In this document: positions 46,079 to 58,617 of the stretch, piece by piece
How positions within the stretch are numbered: position 1 is the first letter of the stretch
Layout of the letters: each line of letters opens with the position of its first letter
NCBI GenBank assembly: GCA_026119935.1
Contig: JALRMH010000083.1
Location: forward strand, 26,058-90,057
DNA length: 64,000 nucleotides
Source of the DNA: Endothia cerciana
Lineage: Eukaryota; Ascomycota; Sordariomycetes; Diaporthales; Cryphonectriaceae
Direction: 5' to 3'
Made by a program: the position numbers and the translations under genes
Notes under the pieces: generated by a model
Databases searched by the model: none
Seen by the model: the letters and a program-made list of their open reading frames with translations, nothing else
Told to the model about the DNA's origin: nothing

Positions 46079-49000
46079 GATGCAAAGTGAGAGCCGGTGA
46101 CCTGAAGAGGCCACTGGCTAGTACGCGAGGATTCAGTAAGAGATGAACGACCGTGCGTCGTCTGTTATATGAGCCTGGCAAACCTTAGAGTGTTCAGGGT
46201 CATAGGGCGTATCACACCGAGAGCTCCTCAACAAGCCCATGCAGGTGTGACGTTGGGTCCTGCACACTCTCTGCCCACCAGTCGCCTAATCTGACTACGA
46301 CCGGACAATCCCTCCAGGGAATCTGTCCGCGGAACGCAGAACAAACCCTTGGCAGCCAGGCGGAGATCGGTACAGTCCTCCAACACCAGGCTACCACGTC
46401 GATGGACGGCACGTGCTATTGTAATAGGGCTCGACGCTCCGTACAGATGATCGGGATGTTTTCCCGGAGCGCTTGTTCTCAGTGGAGAGGGGACACACCC
46501 TGTGGACCCTATGCGGAAAATGGTCAGATGGAAGGTTCCGAATTGCGGCTCAAACCAGCTGTGATGCAGTCCTGGTTCTCCCCATTGCCTTGTGGAGGGG
46601 GGGGGGGGGGAGGGGCGATCCGGAAACCGGAAGCCCAGGGACTCGAGGAGTGAGTGGATAGAATGCCATAAATGGGAGCTTGTCCGTCATAGGCCCGCAG
46701 TAGGTAACAGACTATGATGCCTTGGGGGGTCCGATGCGAATAGATTACCTGACATAGATGCTAGTGGAGGCAGTACAACCGGGTGTTATTGGTACAGCCC
46801 GGCATATGGCCCCCTTGAATGATAACAGACGCAAGATGAAGTGAACAACAAGCAGAGCAGAACAAGACATCCGGACAGCAGGTTTGATAGGGTGGAAAGG
46901 TGAGATAGGTGCGTGGTAGATACCGGCCATAGTCCTGACAGCGAGACAAGGGACCACATGACAGTACAACGACGACAAGTAAGCAAGAGATACATACCAG
47001 AATGCACACAATTGGATCCCAAGATATGCAGCCGACCTGAGCTTATTCCGTACCGAGGCAAAGGCGTGGTGAGAGTAACACCTAGGCAAGACCGGGAGCA
47101 CCGCGGGGGGGGGGGGGGCGGTCTCTTCCAACGGTAACCAGCAGAAGCAGACAGTGCCTGGGACCCTCGATCTCCTGACAGGCGGCGTTTGTCCGAACCT
47201 TGCCAGCTGCTGCAGATATGCAAGGCAAGGAGGTGTGACGCCCTAGCCTGCAATAGATAACCTTGGGGACTGGGACTGGGGCTGGGCCAGCCTGTAGAGT
47301 CTCCTCCCTGTGAAAGGGAAAGCCGGACGCTGCTCTAGACTGAGAGAGAGCGCGAGCCCTTCTGTGACACAATCTGAGTTCGGCTGAGCCCGTCCCCTTG
47401 TCTGAACCAGTACCAAGGACGATCTGGTGTTGTCAAGGCTGGAGTGGTGTGCTGAAGCTGTCTGGGCCCAGATTTTGGTTGTGTTAGGTCGGGTTGAGTT
47501 AGAGTAGAGTTGGAATCGGATCGGGCAGGCTAGACAACTAAGCAAGTACAGAGTACCTCTCCCAGGGAACTGCTCGACAACGTGGGTGACCGGAACGAGA
47601 TTAGGCCTCCGCAAGACTTAGTCTGCGCAGGCTTCGCAAGCAAAAAGAAAAAATCTTCCGTGTCGATGTCGGCAGCACAGTCTTCGCAGGCGCAGGGCCA
47701 GGACAGAGACAGTACACGATGCTACAATACAGCTTGAAGGGAGGGTCCCAGGGTCTGCGCACGGGACACCCAAAATGGTATTCCCTAGCTCGTGAGTACC
47801 AGAAGTTGTTCGTGGTGACGCGAGGACCAGTCACAGGCCACAGCAGAGCAGCAACTTCCAATGTCACACCACACAGCTTCTTTCTTCCTCCCTGGCCTAG
47901 GAGCCCAGAGACTGTCGACCTCGGATCGATCCCCCCCCCCAGAGCCTCCCTTCTCCTCTGCGATGGTCCAATGACAATTCGTAGACAGCGCACATGGCTC
48001 TCCCGCATATATGCAAGGCGTACGAGGTACCTCACCCCTAGTTCTACTCAGCGTTCCCCACAGTTCGAAAGGTGGGCCCCACCCAACGCGGCGCCCTCGG
48101 GAGCCTCCAACATATGGAGTCGACCGACACCGGCCGTCGTTCTCTGCGTGCTCCTCACGCGCCCGAGAGGCGTCACGCTCGGCTACGGCGGAGATGCAAC
48201 TGGATGCTTGAGCCTCGATCGGCTCTGCTCAACCTCCTCTCCCACTATTCGGGCCTCGGGGGTGCCGGTGGGAGGGGCACGTGCGGGTGTCGATGCTATC
48301 TGGCTCCCGGAGGGAACATCTGAAGATATGAAATCTTAGATGGCTTGTGGCCGAGAAGGGGATGGGATGGGGTCAGGAGGTGGGTTCGGTGCTCTGCTCC
48401 CTCGCTGCGGGTCTTGGATGACTACGACGGCAGGCCATGCATCCTCGCGATGCGCTGGCCGCACTTTGCGGCTGCTGTCTCAAGCCTCCGGTGGTGTTGC
48501 GACCTCATACGGGTCGGACGGGCGACAGATCACGACGTCCGGGGACGCAGAGGAGAGGATCATGATAGACCTCTCATAATGCAGCTGCCACTGCTCTGAG
48601 CCTCTACTGCCGAGCTTCACCACCTGACTATAACTCCCGGAGGAGTTGGCTCGTCAACCAGCTTGATCCAGGTCCTATTTGTTCTCGGAAGCTCTCTTCT
48701 TCTTCCCACTGCACCCTTCCTCCTCTTTCCCTCATCCATCATCGTCGCCATCGTTCTCCGGATGCGTGTCCTGTGGATCGTGCGGCCAGCGCCCGGGGGG
48801 GGGGGGGGGCACACCCCTTGTCGTGGCGCGCCGCTTGGCGCCGCCTGCGTGAGCACCTCCTGCAGGTACGGCTGGCCGTCCGCACGGACTGCACGAAATA
48901 CACGCCGGGCCTGGGGATCCCGACGAACAGGAAGCCCTGGTCGGCGACGCGCCCACCCCGGCTGCCTTCGCATGCCGGATCCCTCCGCTGCGGTGCTGGC

Positions 49001-49619
49001 CGTCCGGCTGCCGGGTCCCCGTTCGGAGCGTCATGCGTGTTCTCCACGGCGGAGAGAAGGCTTTCATGTGGTGGCGATAGATAGCGGTTGCGGCTCATGG
49101 GCATGTCGTTTTTACTTGGATGCGGGTGAGTAAGCGGGGTCTCTGTCGATGATCTGCCACGCGAAAAACGGAGGAATGGGTGCCGGCTCGTCTCTTAATG
49201 CCACGAGGTCATGATGGGTCAAGAAAGAAGTCATATATTCTTTGTCCCATGCAGCGAGCCGGTCTTTTGACGTGCGCCGGCCCCTTATAGGTCTTGGGCA
49301 TCTGGCCCGGCTGGAGGAATGTGTGGAAGGGGATTCCCTCTCCTGGGATCATAGCCAGCAATTGACAGTAGTTTCAAGATTATGGACAAGACAAGCTCTG
49401 TATGTGGATGCGATGAGATCAGTCTCGTCCCGATCATCACATGTCCGGCAAAGTACATCACAGTCAAGCGATTTCAAGTTAGGGGGAATCAATTTCGTGC
49501 TGTCAAGGGTAGTAAACATGTTGCCTGAGGGCTACGCCTCTTGCTCAAGTCCCAGGTGTTCGCACCGCGCCGGACCGCACGACTTCCAAGCCCCAAACGC
49601 GCCCATTCCCTCTGAACGG
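46079..49619. other. Long intergenic region upstream of nuc-2
   Basis: 3.5 kb without a supportable gene. G runs of 12-14 occur near 46597, 47105 and 48798, and a C10 run near 47932. CACGTG occurs at 46410 and 48278. Open frames here lack family-like composition. It may be a long regulatory region or hold a noncoding transcript. Confidence 0.5.
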
Positions 49620-50992
49620 CTACTTCGAGGCCTCATCCTTCTTCGCCTTGTCATCCACCAGACTATCCGCCATGGCCTCCGCCGCCGCCTTGCGCAGTCT
49701 CTCCTCAGAGTCGTCCATCTTGATGCCGCCCTTGTCCGGCTTGTCCTTGGCGTCCTTATCGTCATCGCTGTCGCCGAGACTGAAGGGGTCATTGTCTGCG
49801 ATAGGGCTGGGGTCGACGTTGGACAACGGCTGCCACTTGCTCGTCTTGCTTGGGGTCGCGTCCTTGGGTGTGTTCTTGGGCGAGGCGTTGTAGATGTTGT
49901 CAATCTCCTCGGCGCCTTCCCTGAATGCCACTTTCCGACCGTCACCCGGCTTTGGGGACGTGGACGATGGTGGGGGCCTGAAGACGTTCGGGTTCGGTTG
50001 GCCTGGTCGAGCAGGTGCTGTGTACCATCAGTCAGACATCCCTAAGAGGTCGCGACCAGGTTGTTTTGCTTACTGCCGTCGCTGTGAAACTTCATCCCAG
50101 CAAAGTCGTCGCTCAACAACTCAGGGTCGGCATCGTACCGCTCATAGTCCCGACTTCTCCTGCCCGTCTCCCCACCAGCGCCCCCTCCTCCAAACTGGCC
50201 GTGCTGCTGCGACGGGCCGGCGCCCTCATCGAACTGCTCGTCAAACTTCTTCTTGAGGTCCTTGAACCAGCTGTTGACCTTGACCTGCGTCTCCTGGAAG
50301 CCCTTCTTCAGCTGCTCCTGTATGACGGGCAGGTCATCGTCGATGAAGCTGTGCTCCCGGTCATCGTACAGCTCGTTGGGCTTGAGCCCCGTCTCCTGGC
50401 GCCGGCGCGGCTGGGACGCCGGGCCCCGGTTGGACGTCCGCGCCTCGTACGCCGAGCTCTCGTAGTGCTCCGCCAGCCGGCGCGCGTAGGCCTCGTCGGC
50501 CTCCAGCTGAGATTGGGCGTTCTGCGGCCGGGGGGGCTGGGGAGGGGGGGCCTCGTCCTCGGCGTCGTGCTGCACGGCGTCCGGATCGCTCATCGCCAGC
50601 AGGGCATTAAACGCTGGGTCGATGCGTCCGCCGCTGGCGATCAGGATAGCCTTGATGACGGAGGCGTCGATGCTGGGGAAGGCCTCTTTCAGGATCGCCT
50701 CGTTCTTCTGCTGCTCGGTCGCCGGGCGGGGAGGCTTTGGGGGAGGCGCCTCGTCGGAGCTGGTCGTCTGGGGGTTGGTCGGGGGTGGGGAGGCAGCAGT
50801 AGGGGCTGCCTTGGGAGCTTCCGCAGGGGGCGAAGCTCCCGACGCAGGGTTGGGCTTGGTGGTGCCTTCGTCCATGTTGGCCACACCTGTTTCTTGTGTA
50901 TCCTCGTCGTCAGAAAAGTCCAGTGGTTTGATTGTGGTTGGGGACTCTGGGGCCTTGTCCTGGGTGATAGGCCAAACGTCAGCGCTGGTCAT
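49620..50992 (-). CDS. cue5: CUE5-like ubiquitin-binding autophagy adaptor
   Basis: Two exons (50074-50992 and 49620-50017) give 438 residues. The CUE domain lies at about 93-137 (ILKEAFPSIDASVIKAILI, then FNALLAM), with the FP and LL elements that contact ubiquitin. Pro-rich flanks and a helical segment (FQETQVKVNSWFKDLKKKFDEQF) follow. A WQPL at residues 368-371 is a WxxL Atg8-interacting motif, as used by yeast Cue5. Cue5 bridges ubiquitylated aggregates and Atg8 for vacuolar degradation. An ATGTCT followed directly by GTAAGT near 51092 could be a two-codon upstream exon. Divergent from vps20, another ubiquitin-dependent vacuolar delivery gene. Confidence 0.88.
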
Positions 50993-51560
50993 CTAGCAGC
51001 GGTTGGTGCAGCGCATGAACCGTGCTCCTCCTGTGTTTGAGAGCCGCCTGCTCCTGGTGCTACCGAGATGAAGCTGGGGACCACCACTTACAGACATATT
51101 GAACCGAGATGGCGCTGCACAAAGGGATAGATGCTCTCAAGGGACTGGTTGTGAGGGGGGGATGAAGAGGACAAAGGAGTGCGACCTGTTGTTGGTGGCG
51201 AGACGTGTGACGGGCCTGATGATGCTGAACATGGCACATGGCGCACCCTGGATCCAGGTGTTGGGGCTACCATGACATACGGTAGTAGGGATCCATTCAG
51301 CCACCCCCACTTTGACACATGAAGTATGTATGCCAGGCACTCCCAGGGTTGATTGTTGGTCCGCCGATAAGATAAGCCATCCTGTGACGCAGCCGAGACC
51401 GACATTCAACCTCGACCATCAATCACCCAAGGGCCAGCGACTACTATACTCTTGCTCGAGTCGGACCTACAAAATCCCTACAACATGACGTGAGGCAGGA
51501 TCGCATACGTATAGATTGCTTCCATCCCCGATACCGAGTCCATATGCTGCAGGTAGTAAT
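50993..51560. promoter_or_regulatory. Shared upstream region of cue5 and vps20
   Basis: 568 bp between divergent start codons; may include a tiny cue5 first exon near 51087-51092. Confidence 0.5.
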
Positions 51561-52371
51561 ATGGGGAACAATTCCAGTCGGGTCACGGCCCAGGATAAGT
51601 GAGATCCCTAAACCCCCTTGGAGTCCACGCCATCGCCCTTTCATCCTGCGCGCATCCCTGGCCAGGACGTGCGAGAAAGTAGACGGCTGATATTCTTGCC
51701 CATTGCCGTCAACCAGGGCCATCCTTGACCTGAAGATCCAGCGCGACAAGCTGCACCAGTACCAGCGGCGCATCACCGGCCTGACCGACCGCGAGACCGA
51801 CATCGCGAAGCAGATGCTCGCCAGGGGCGACAAGAAGCGCGCGCTGCTCGCCCTCCGCCGGAAGAAATACCAGGAGTCCCTCCTGGCCAAGACCGACGCC
51901 CAGCTCGAACAGCTGGAGAAGCTGACGGCCAATGTCGAGTTCGCCCAGATCCAGAAGGACGTCGTCTTCGGCCTGCAGCAGGGTACCAAGGTGCTGAAGG
52001 AGATACATGCAGAGATGGGCGGGATCGAGCATGTAGAGAAGTTGATGGGCGAGACGGCGGATGCAATTGCGTATCAAAATGTGAGTCCGCGTTGTTGTCC
52101 TGGGAAGGCGAGCTTGGACACGGGACTGGGCCCGGATACTGACCACATCTTGCACTTCTAGGAGGTCAGCGAGATGCTTGGCGGCAAGATCTCGAACCAG
52201 GATGAAGACGAGGTCGAGGATGAGCTTGCGGCCTTAGAGGCTGAAGTGAAAGGAACAGAGCCACTACCCGACGTCCCGGTCAACCCGCTGCCCGTCCAGG
52301 TTGAACCGCACGAGAGACTGCCCGCGGACGCGCAGCAGAAAGAACCGGAGCGGCAAGCCATGCTTGCTTAA
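51561..52371 (+). CDS. vps20: ESCRT-III subunit VPS20 (CHMP6)
   Basis: Three exons (51561-51598, 51717-52080 and 52162-52371) give 203 residues. The 38-nt first exon encodes MGNNSSRVTAQD, an N-myristoylation signal (Gly2), and joins KAILDLKIQRDKLHQYQRRI, the Snf7-family basic helix. The core continues MLARGDKKRALLALRRKKYQE and IQKDVVFGLQQGTKVLKEI. An acidic regulatory stretch follows (SNQDEDEVEDELAALEAEV), with a Pro-rich tail that can carry a MIT-interacting motif. VPS20 nucleates SNF7 polymers at endosomes to form multivesicular bodies. The small first exon was located through this start motif; without it the reading frame has no good initiation codon. Confidence 0.93.
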
Positions 52372-53200
52372 TGGGTACATGGCTCCTGAGGCTCATATGC
52401 GGTAAAATATCAAGCATGAACGTCGAAAGTGTGCGCGTGAAGTGGACCATCCGCGCTCATGCGCCATAACGAGTTCTCCCGGAGTTTCCCGGAATTATAT
52501 TGTTCGGGCGCAAACCCATTTCATATCTAGAGGCAGCGACCTACCCTGCGTCGCGGAGGTCTCGCCTGTTGGTGGTATCAATGTGTACAAGATCCAATAG
52601 TGTTGGCAGGTCTCCGCCCATAAAGCGTATCATGAATCAATCCCTTCAACCCGGCGTCCCGGGTAAAGAACGCCGTTCCATGCAATCCTCGCGGTTGTTC
52701 GCTCTTTACCTGTTCCATCCCAAACTCTAATAAATGCCTTGCCGCCATCCAATGCGTAATATGTAGCCGTAAAATTACTCGAGCCTCGTCCACAGCGCAG
52801 ACTCGAGTAGGGCTAGAGAGGAACAAAATGAGCAACATATCCTTCCGCCCACGAACGCCGACGCATCGTACAACACTCTCCTCACGATCGCCGGTTGCGC
52901 TTCATGCGTCGAGACGGAGGTTCGCGTGTCCAGATCTGCCGACGCTATGCCACCTGTGAGCTTCGTTTGGGCAGTAAATCGGGGGGAGGGGGGTTCGGAA
53001 TTCTGCTAGGCCTGTCAAGCATGCGTTGGAGACGGTTGTCGCACGTGTCGAGTTAGGTCTGGCTAGCGGAGTACAATGATGTCTCGAGATGGCGCCTGCT
53101 GTTCATACAGGTACTCAACACTGCCAGGCTGGGCCGGGGCCGCCGCTTGAGTTAAGTGATCTGAAGGTGTTCTCTCGTGGTGAGAGTATCTGCCCAATGG
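52372..53200. other. Intergenic region (convergent 3' ends)
   Basis: 829 bp with no recognisable gene. Confidence 0.5.
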
Positions 53201-55752
53201 TTAGTCAAGTTGAGAAATGAGAGTCAACAGTACAACTCGCCCTCTCTGTCGATATTCAGCAGGAATACGATGCACGGGCATGAGATCCTGCAATGGACGC
53301 CGAACTACGAATTCGGGTGGACCCTCCGGTCCTTGTGGGTAGGCAGGAGAGAATTGCTCCGGCGGAACCAAAGTGCCCTGTCGACACCCTGTCTGCGAAG
53401 CTGGCCGAACCTCATAATATAGAGGACGCGCCGAGCTAATTGCTAGATCCCTATGAGGCGTGTCAACTCCGGAAGCGCTAGCTTCTCCGTATGCAACGCG
53501 TCGATGTTCAGTAGTTCCGTACGCTGTCAAAGGGGAGGCACGCCTGTACGCCTCCATCCGTTGAGGGCTCATTTCCCGCATCCTGGCCGACTCCGAGTCC
53601 CAAAGCTCCCTTGGTCGAGCCTCTCCTCGGACACGGATGACGCGCGTTGTGGTAGTCATGGGAATAACATGCGCGTCGCGGGAGTCCTGGACAGGTTCAC
53701 GAACTCGGTACATCCGACTTATCTCTTGAGGAACCCCGACAGTCGAGTGTGGCCGGATTTCACCATCGTATTGAGGCTCATACCGCGGCACAAGACGCTC
53801 CCGCGGTGCAGCAACCATTACTGGTCTGAACCCTTGACCCACTGGTGGGTGGTGAGGGAACTCACTAGCCATAGGTCGACCATCCGAGCGAACGACCTGT
53901 CGACCGGGCGCACCGGCCTGTCCAATGGGCACTTGCTCCACACGCATCGGTTCTTCTCGAATCACCCGGCGTACAGACTGCTGCGCATCTGGCCTAGAGT
54001 GAGGGGAGATGGGCTCAATTGATGGGACAAGGAAATCTTTCAGCTCTCCGTGATAGAACCTTTCTGGGACTGAAGTATTCCGTGATTCGATCGGGATGCG
54101 GGCGATACGCCTTCCAATCACGACCCCTTCTGAAGGCGCAAATCCTGAGTGAGGGCGATTTGGCGCAGAGATGTGAGGGTTCTCATTCTGATAATTAGCG
54201 GCAGGCAGTTCCTCCGGACAGGGACGGTGACCGTATGGTTGTCCTTCGCCGCAAAGTGGCTGTGAAGCGGGATACGTCCGGTTTTCCCATATTGGCTCAA
54301 CTCTGTGCACTGGCGAAATGATCTCGACGGACGGCCGCTGCCCAGCGGTCTGGCTGGGCACCCTTTCCATATGGGCATACAAAGCCGCTGACTCATTCTG
54401 TGCATGCCGATTCCGGTCCACAGCCTCTTCCCAGCGCTTTTGGACCGCCTCATAGCGTTTGAAGCCGCGCTTATTCCTCTTAGAGCCTTGCGGTTGCTTT
54501 GGGTGTGCTGAGTCGGTCCGGGCTTGCTTCGAAACACGTTTGGGGGGTGCCTTCATCTTACGCTGACTTCTCTTTTCGTGCTGCTGCATCTGGTTTGCGG
54601 TCACATCTTGTGAAACTTCTGCAATCATGCCTACAGCGCCATCTTCAACTGCTTCTTGAGCGGAGTCATCGTCACTGGACTCATCTTCGTCGTCATCGTC
54701 GTCATCCGAGTCATCTGAGATGACAACCACTTCTCGGAGAATGTCATCCAGTTGATCACGGCCCGTTTCCTCATCTCCTCGCCACTTGACAAGGATATCG
54801 AGGCACGTCCTCTCCACGACTTTTCTGGCCGTACGCCAATCGGCCTCTTTGAGAAGGTTATCATAGCGCGTATGGGTATGTCGAATATGCGCGAGGACAG
54901 CGAGCTGCACACGTCGATGCAACGGCAGATCCGAAGTGCCGACTTTCGGTTTCCCGTAATCTTTTCCCTGAGTGACATGCCCTGTTAATCTTATACGAAC
55001 GTCAGCCAACACAAGAACTCCTGTGAACCCACCTTTCTGAAAGAGTGCTCGATGATCATCTGCTTGTCGAAGTTCGGTATCCGCGGGAATAGATCCCTCA
55101 TGGCGGCTTCAGCCTGCCTGTTGATTTCTTCCTGTGTATCAGGCAGTTGCCAGTTGTCACTCGCTGACGAGACAAGGTCCCGACCGACTTGAGCCTTGGC
55201 TTGTTCGACGATAGTCCGTCGGATGTGGTGCCCCATGCGGTGGACTTGTAAGGCTAACTTCTTGACGTCGTCCTCATCGTCGTTATGGGCATCTTTTGCC
55301 GCCTGAGGTTATGATAAGCCGTTAAACAGAGTGATCCTATCAAGAGTAAGTAACATTACTGAAACCGACATACCGAGACGATGAAGATCATGGCATCTTG
55401 CTCTCGCGACAGTTCTTTGCACGCCTGAGTAAGTTCGGGATTCCCGCTGGGCACGAATTCGAATCCAGGAGGAGGAGTCGTGTCGGTAGTGACCTGCTAC
55501 TGGTAAGAGGCTGTCACAGTCGGGGGCGTGCGATGAGATGAGTACCTGGAACTCGAGCTTTTTGTCCTTCCGGTCTTTGTTCTCGAAGAATTGGAAATAC
55601 GACTGGTGCTTCGACTTGATGTTCTTCTCTGGTATCGCGACCAGATTGCGCGGGACTGCAACGTTATCTCGCGCTGCCCGGTGGTGCCTCTCTTTGACAG
55701 AACGTCCGGCCGCGGCGACGGCCAGAGCATTGTTGGCCTTGTTCCTCCCCAT
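53201..55752 (-). CDS. DUF2293-domain protein
   Basis: Four exons (55546-55752, 55374-55493, 55033-55302 and 53201-54967) give 787 residues. The N-terminus is MGRNKANNALAVAAAGRSVK with a basic region. The DUF2293 core is at about 175-260: EAAMRDLFPRIPNFDKQMII, then VGTSDLPLHRRVQLAVLAHI, HTRYDNLLKEADW and CLDILVKWRGDEE. An acidic run of Asp/Glu/Ser (about 275-310) and lysine-rich segments follow. The remaining 450 residues are disordered and rich in Pro, Arg and Glu. The domain is common in fungi, has no established function, and the charge pattern suggests a nuclear protein. The third intron uses the acceptor at TCACTCAG, which alone keeps phase. Divergent from the DHX35-like helicase. Confidence 0.85.
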
Positions 55753-56548
55753 GACTGACGACTTTTCACAAGCTTACCATGATAACACAGGACGCGAGAA
55801 AAGGTTGCGAGTAACCGGGATGCATCGAGGAAACCAAGTTAGCGCGGAGAAGAAGGAGAGGTCTTGTGTTGACAAGTACTGGACGGGCACTCGAGAAGGC
55901 TGGCCACCTTGCTCTGAGCGTCTGTCTGTCACTTGTCGCGATTCGCACGCAGGCTCAGCAAGCGGCGCTTGCTTGAACAGAGCGGGAGAAGAGAAAAATG
56001 GCACGATGATACGTGGTCAGGAAAGGAAAACTCAGGGCTGGACAAAGGTTCCCCAGAGCAGACCAGTCTCCAGAACAGAACGGTGCGTTCCTGCAGAGAA
56101 ATGCCTCGTAGCACAATCCAATAGACAACAGGAGGCGTGTGTGTGTTCAAAGGCAGAATGAAGCGCACGCAAGGCAGAAAGTGCGCCTATCCCACCATCA
56201 GGTCAATCGGGCGACAGTCGGGTATCGACTGATCGATCGGTCCTGGAGTGTCGAGGTCGGAAGACAGAACAGCTGCGACGTCAGGTGGGGCGAGCGAGGT
56301 GCATGTGCAGGCCTGTGGGTAGTTGTCTGCTTTGTCGCTTACTAAGACAAACAGCCCTAACCCTTCTGGCGTAGCAAGGGCAGTGACTTTTGACTGTGAA
56401 TCGGGTTGAGCAAGCCTCGAGACATCGAGGATGCAAGGGACAGACAGGTACGGGATATCCTGGCGGCTCTGGGCTAAAGTTAATGGTTGCAAGCCGAAGA
56501 AGTACCCTCTTCAGAAACGGGTTGGCCAAAACCATCAGCACCGTCAAC
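55753..56548. promoter_or_regulatory. Shared upstream region of the DUF2293 and DHX35-like genes
   Basis: 796 bp between divergent start codons; no gene seen inside. Confidence 0.45.
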
Positions 56549-58617
56549 ATGGCGGATTTCGACCTCGACTCCTCGTTCATCCCTGCCCTTCACAAACCAC
56601 CAGCACTTCTGCCCATCGCAAAGCATCGCGAGAGCCTGCTATATCTCGTTGAGACATACCCCGTCGTCATAGTAGTCGGCCAGACAGGCTCGGGCAAAAC
56701 AACTCAGATACCCCAGTTTCTTGAAAAGGCCGGATGGTGTGCAGATGGAAAAGTCCTTGGCGTTACCCAGGTGAGTCGGGATCGTTCTCCTCTGGCTCGA
56801 AGACATCTTGTTGACTTTCCCAGCCGAGGCGTGTAGCCGCCACTACGGTAGCACTCCGGGTCGCGGAAGAGTATGGCTGCGATGTCGGCAAGGAGGTTGG
56901 ATATTCCATCCGCTTCGAAGATGCCACATCTGCTGCCACACGCATCAAGTTCATGACAGATGGCCTTCTCATCCGGGAAGCGCTCGTCGACCCACTCTTG
57001 TCTCGTTACTCGGTCATCATGGTCGACGAGGCCCATGAACGGTCCATCAGCACCGATATCTTGCTGGGCCTGCTGAAGAAGATCCTCAAGCGGAGACCGG
57101 ATCTAAGGATCATTGTCAGCAGTGCCACTCTTCAAGCTGAAACCTTCCTGAATTTCTTTACCGATGCCAGCGATGAGTCGCAGGCAGCTGATTGCTCGCA
57201 GTCTAAGGGAGTCATCATAAACCTTGAAGGGCGCACCCATCCAATAGATATTCTCTACCTCAGTACCCCGACTGAAGACTACGTCGAAAAGGCCGTCAGC
57301 GTCGTGTTCGACATACATTCCAAGGAACAAAAAGGGGACATCCTCGTCTTTCTGACAGGGCGAGAGGAAATTGAATTCGCCGTCAACGCAGTTGCCGAGC
57401 GCTCGACGGCGTCGGACGCGGAATCACGTTCGTTGCTACCGTTGCCACTTTACGCGGGTCTGACGACCGAGCAGCAGATGTACGTTTTTGAACAGACGCC
57501 AGAGAACATGCGGAAGGTCATTTTCTCCACAAACATTGCCGAGGCATCGGTGACCATAGATGGTATTGTCTACGTGGTTGACTCGGGCTTCGTCAAGCTT
57601 CGTGCCTACAACCCCACGACCGGTATCGAGACTCTGACCGCAACGCCTGTGTCTAAAGCTGCGGCAGCGCAGCGTGCTGGCAGAGCAGGGCGAACGAGAC
57701 CAGGAAAGTGTTTTCGTCTTTACACAGAGGAGGCTTTCACGAGCCTCCCAGATGCGAATGTGCCCGAGATCCAGAGGTCAAACCTGGCGCCTTTCATTCT
57801 ACAGCTGAAGGCCCTTGGAGTCGACAATGTGCTGCGATTCAATTATATGAGCCCTCCCCCCGCCGAGCTGATGATCAAAGCACTTGAGCTTCTGTACTCC
57901 CTGGGCGCTCTGGACGAGTATGCAAAACTGACGAAGCCCCTGGGAGCGCGGATGGCTGAGCTAGCTGTTGAGCCCATGATGGCGAGGACACTACTAGCTG
58001 CCCCAACCCTGGGGTGTCTCAGCGAGATATTGACAATCGCGGCTATGACGAGCCTTGGAGGTAGCGTCTGGGTCCCCCAAGACGACGAGAAAAAACAGTT
58101 CGAGAGTGCAAGGCGCAAGTTCGCGGCAGAGGAGGGCGACCACCTGACGCTGTTGAACGTCTATCAGAGTTTCGTAGGGAAGGGCAGAAAGGAGAGCAGG
58201 TTCTGTTACGACAACTATCTCAACTTCAAGGCGTTGAGTCGTGCAGTCAGTATTAGGGCTCAGCTGAAACGCTATTTGGAGCGATTCGGGATCGACACAG
58301 AAGAGTCCCTTGTCAGCAGCAATAACACACACACAATCGATCCGATAAAGAAGGCCGAACAGATCCGACGCTGCCTCACCACGGGCTATTTCTCCCAGGC
58401 GGCGAGAATGCAGGCAGATGGGACGTTTCTCACCGTCGATGGAGGTACCATCTTGCATGCTCACCCCAGCAGTCTCATGTTCAATCGCAAGGCTGACTGG
58501 GTCATCTTTCACGAGGTCATGGAGACCAGTACGAAGACCTACATTCGCGACATTAGCAAGATCGACAAGAACTGGCTTCTCGAGTATGCACCGAACTTCT
58601 ACCAGATCAGGGCTTAG
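56549..58617 (+). CDS. DEAH-box RNA helicase, DHX35-like
   Basis: Two exons (56549-56770 and 56824-58617) give 671 residues. Motifs in order: I GQTGSGKTTQIPQ, Ia TQPRRVAA (restored across the intron), II DEAH, III SAT, IV LVFLTGREEIE, V STNIAEASVTIDG, VI QRAGRAGRTRPGKCFRLYT, then winged-helix, ratchet (HA2) and OB-fold domains (KKAEQIRRCLTTGYFSQAA, VIFHEVMETSTKTYIRDIS). There is no long N-terminal extension, unlike PRP2/16/22. Overall length matches DHX35 better than PRP43, whose sequence differs in the N-terminus. DHX35 is found in late spliceosomes; a role in splicing is inferred. Confidence 0.9.

Noticed and set aside
47601..48339. Frames of 144 and 206 codons upstream of nuc-2
   Set aside because: Low-complexity composition with no recognisable domain and no splice-consistent extension.
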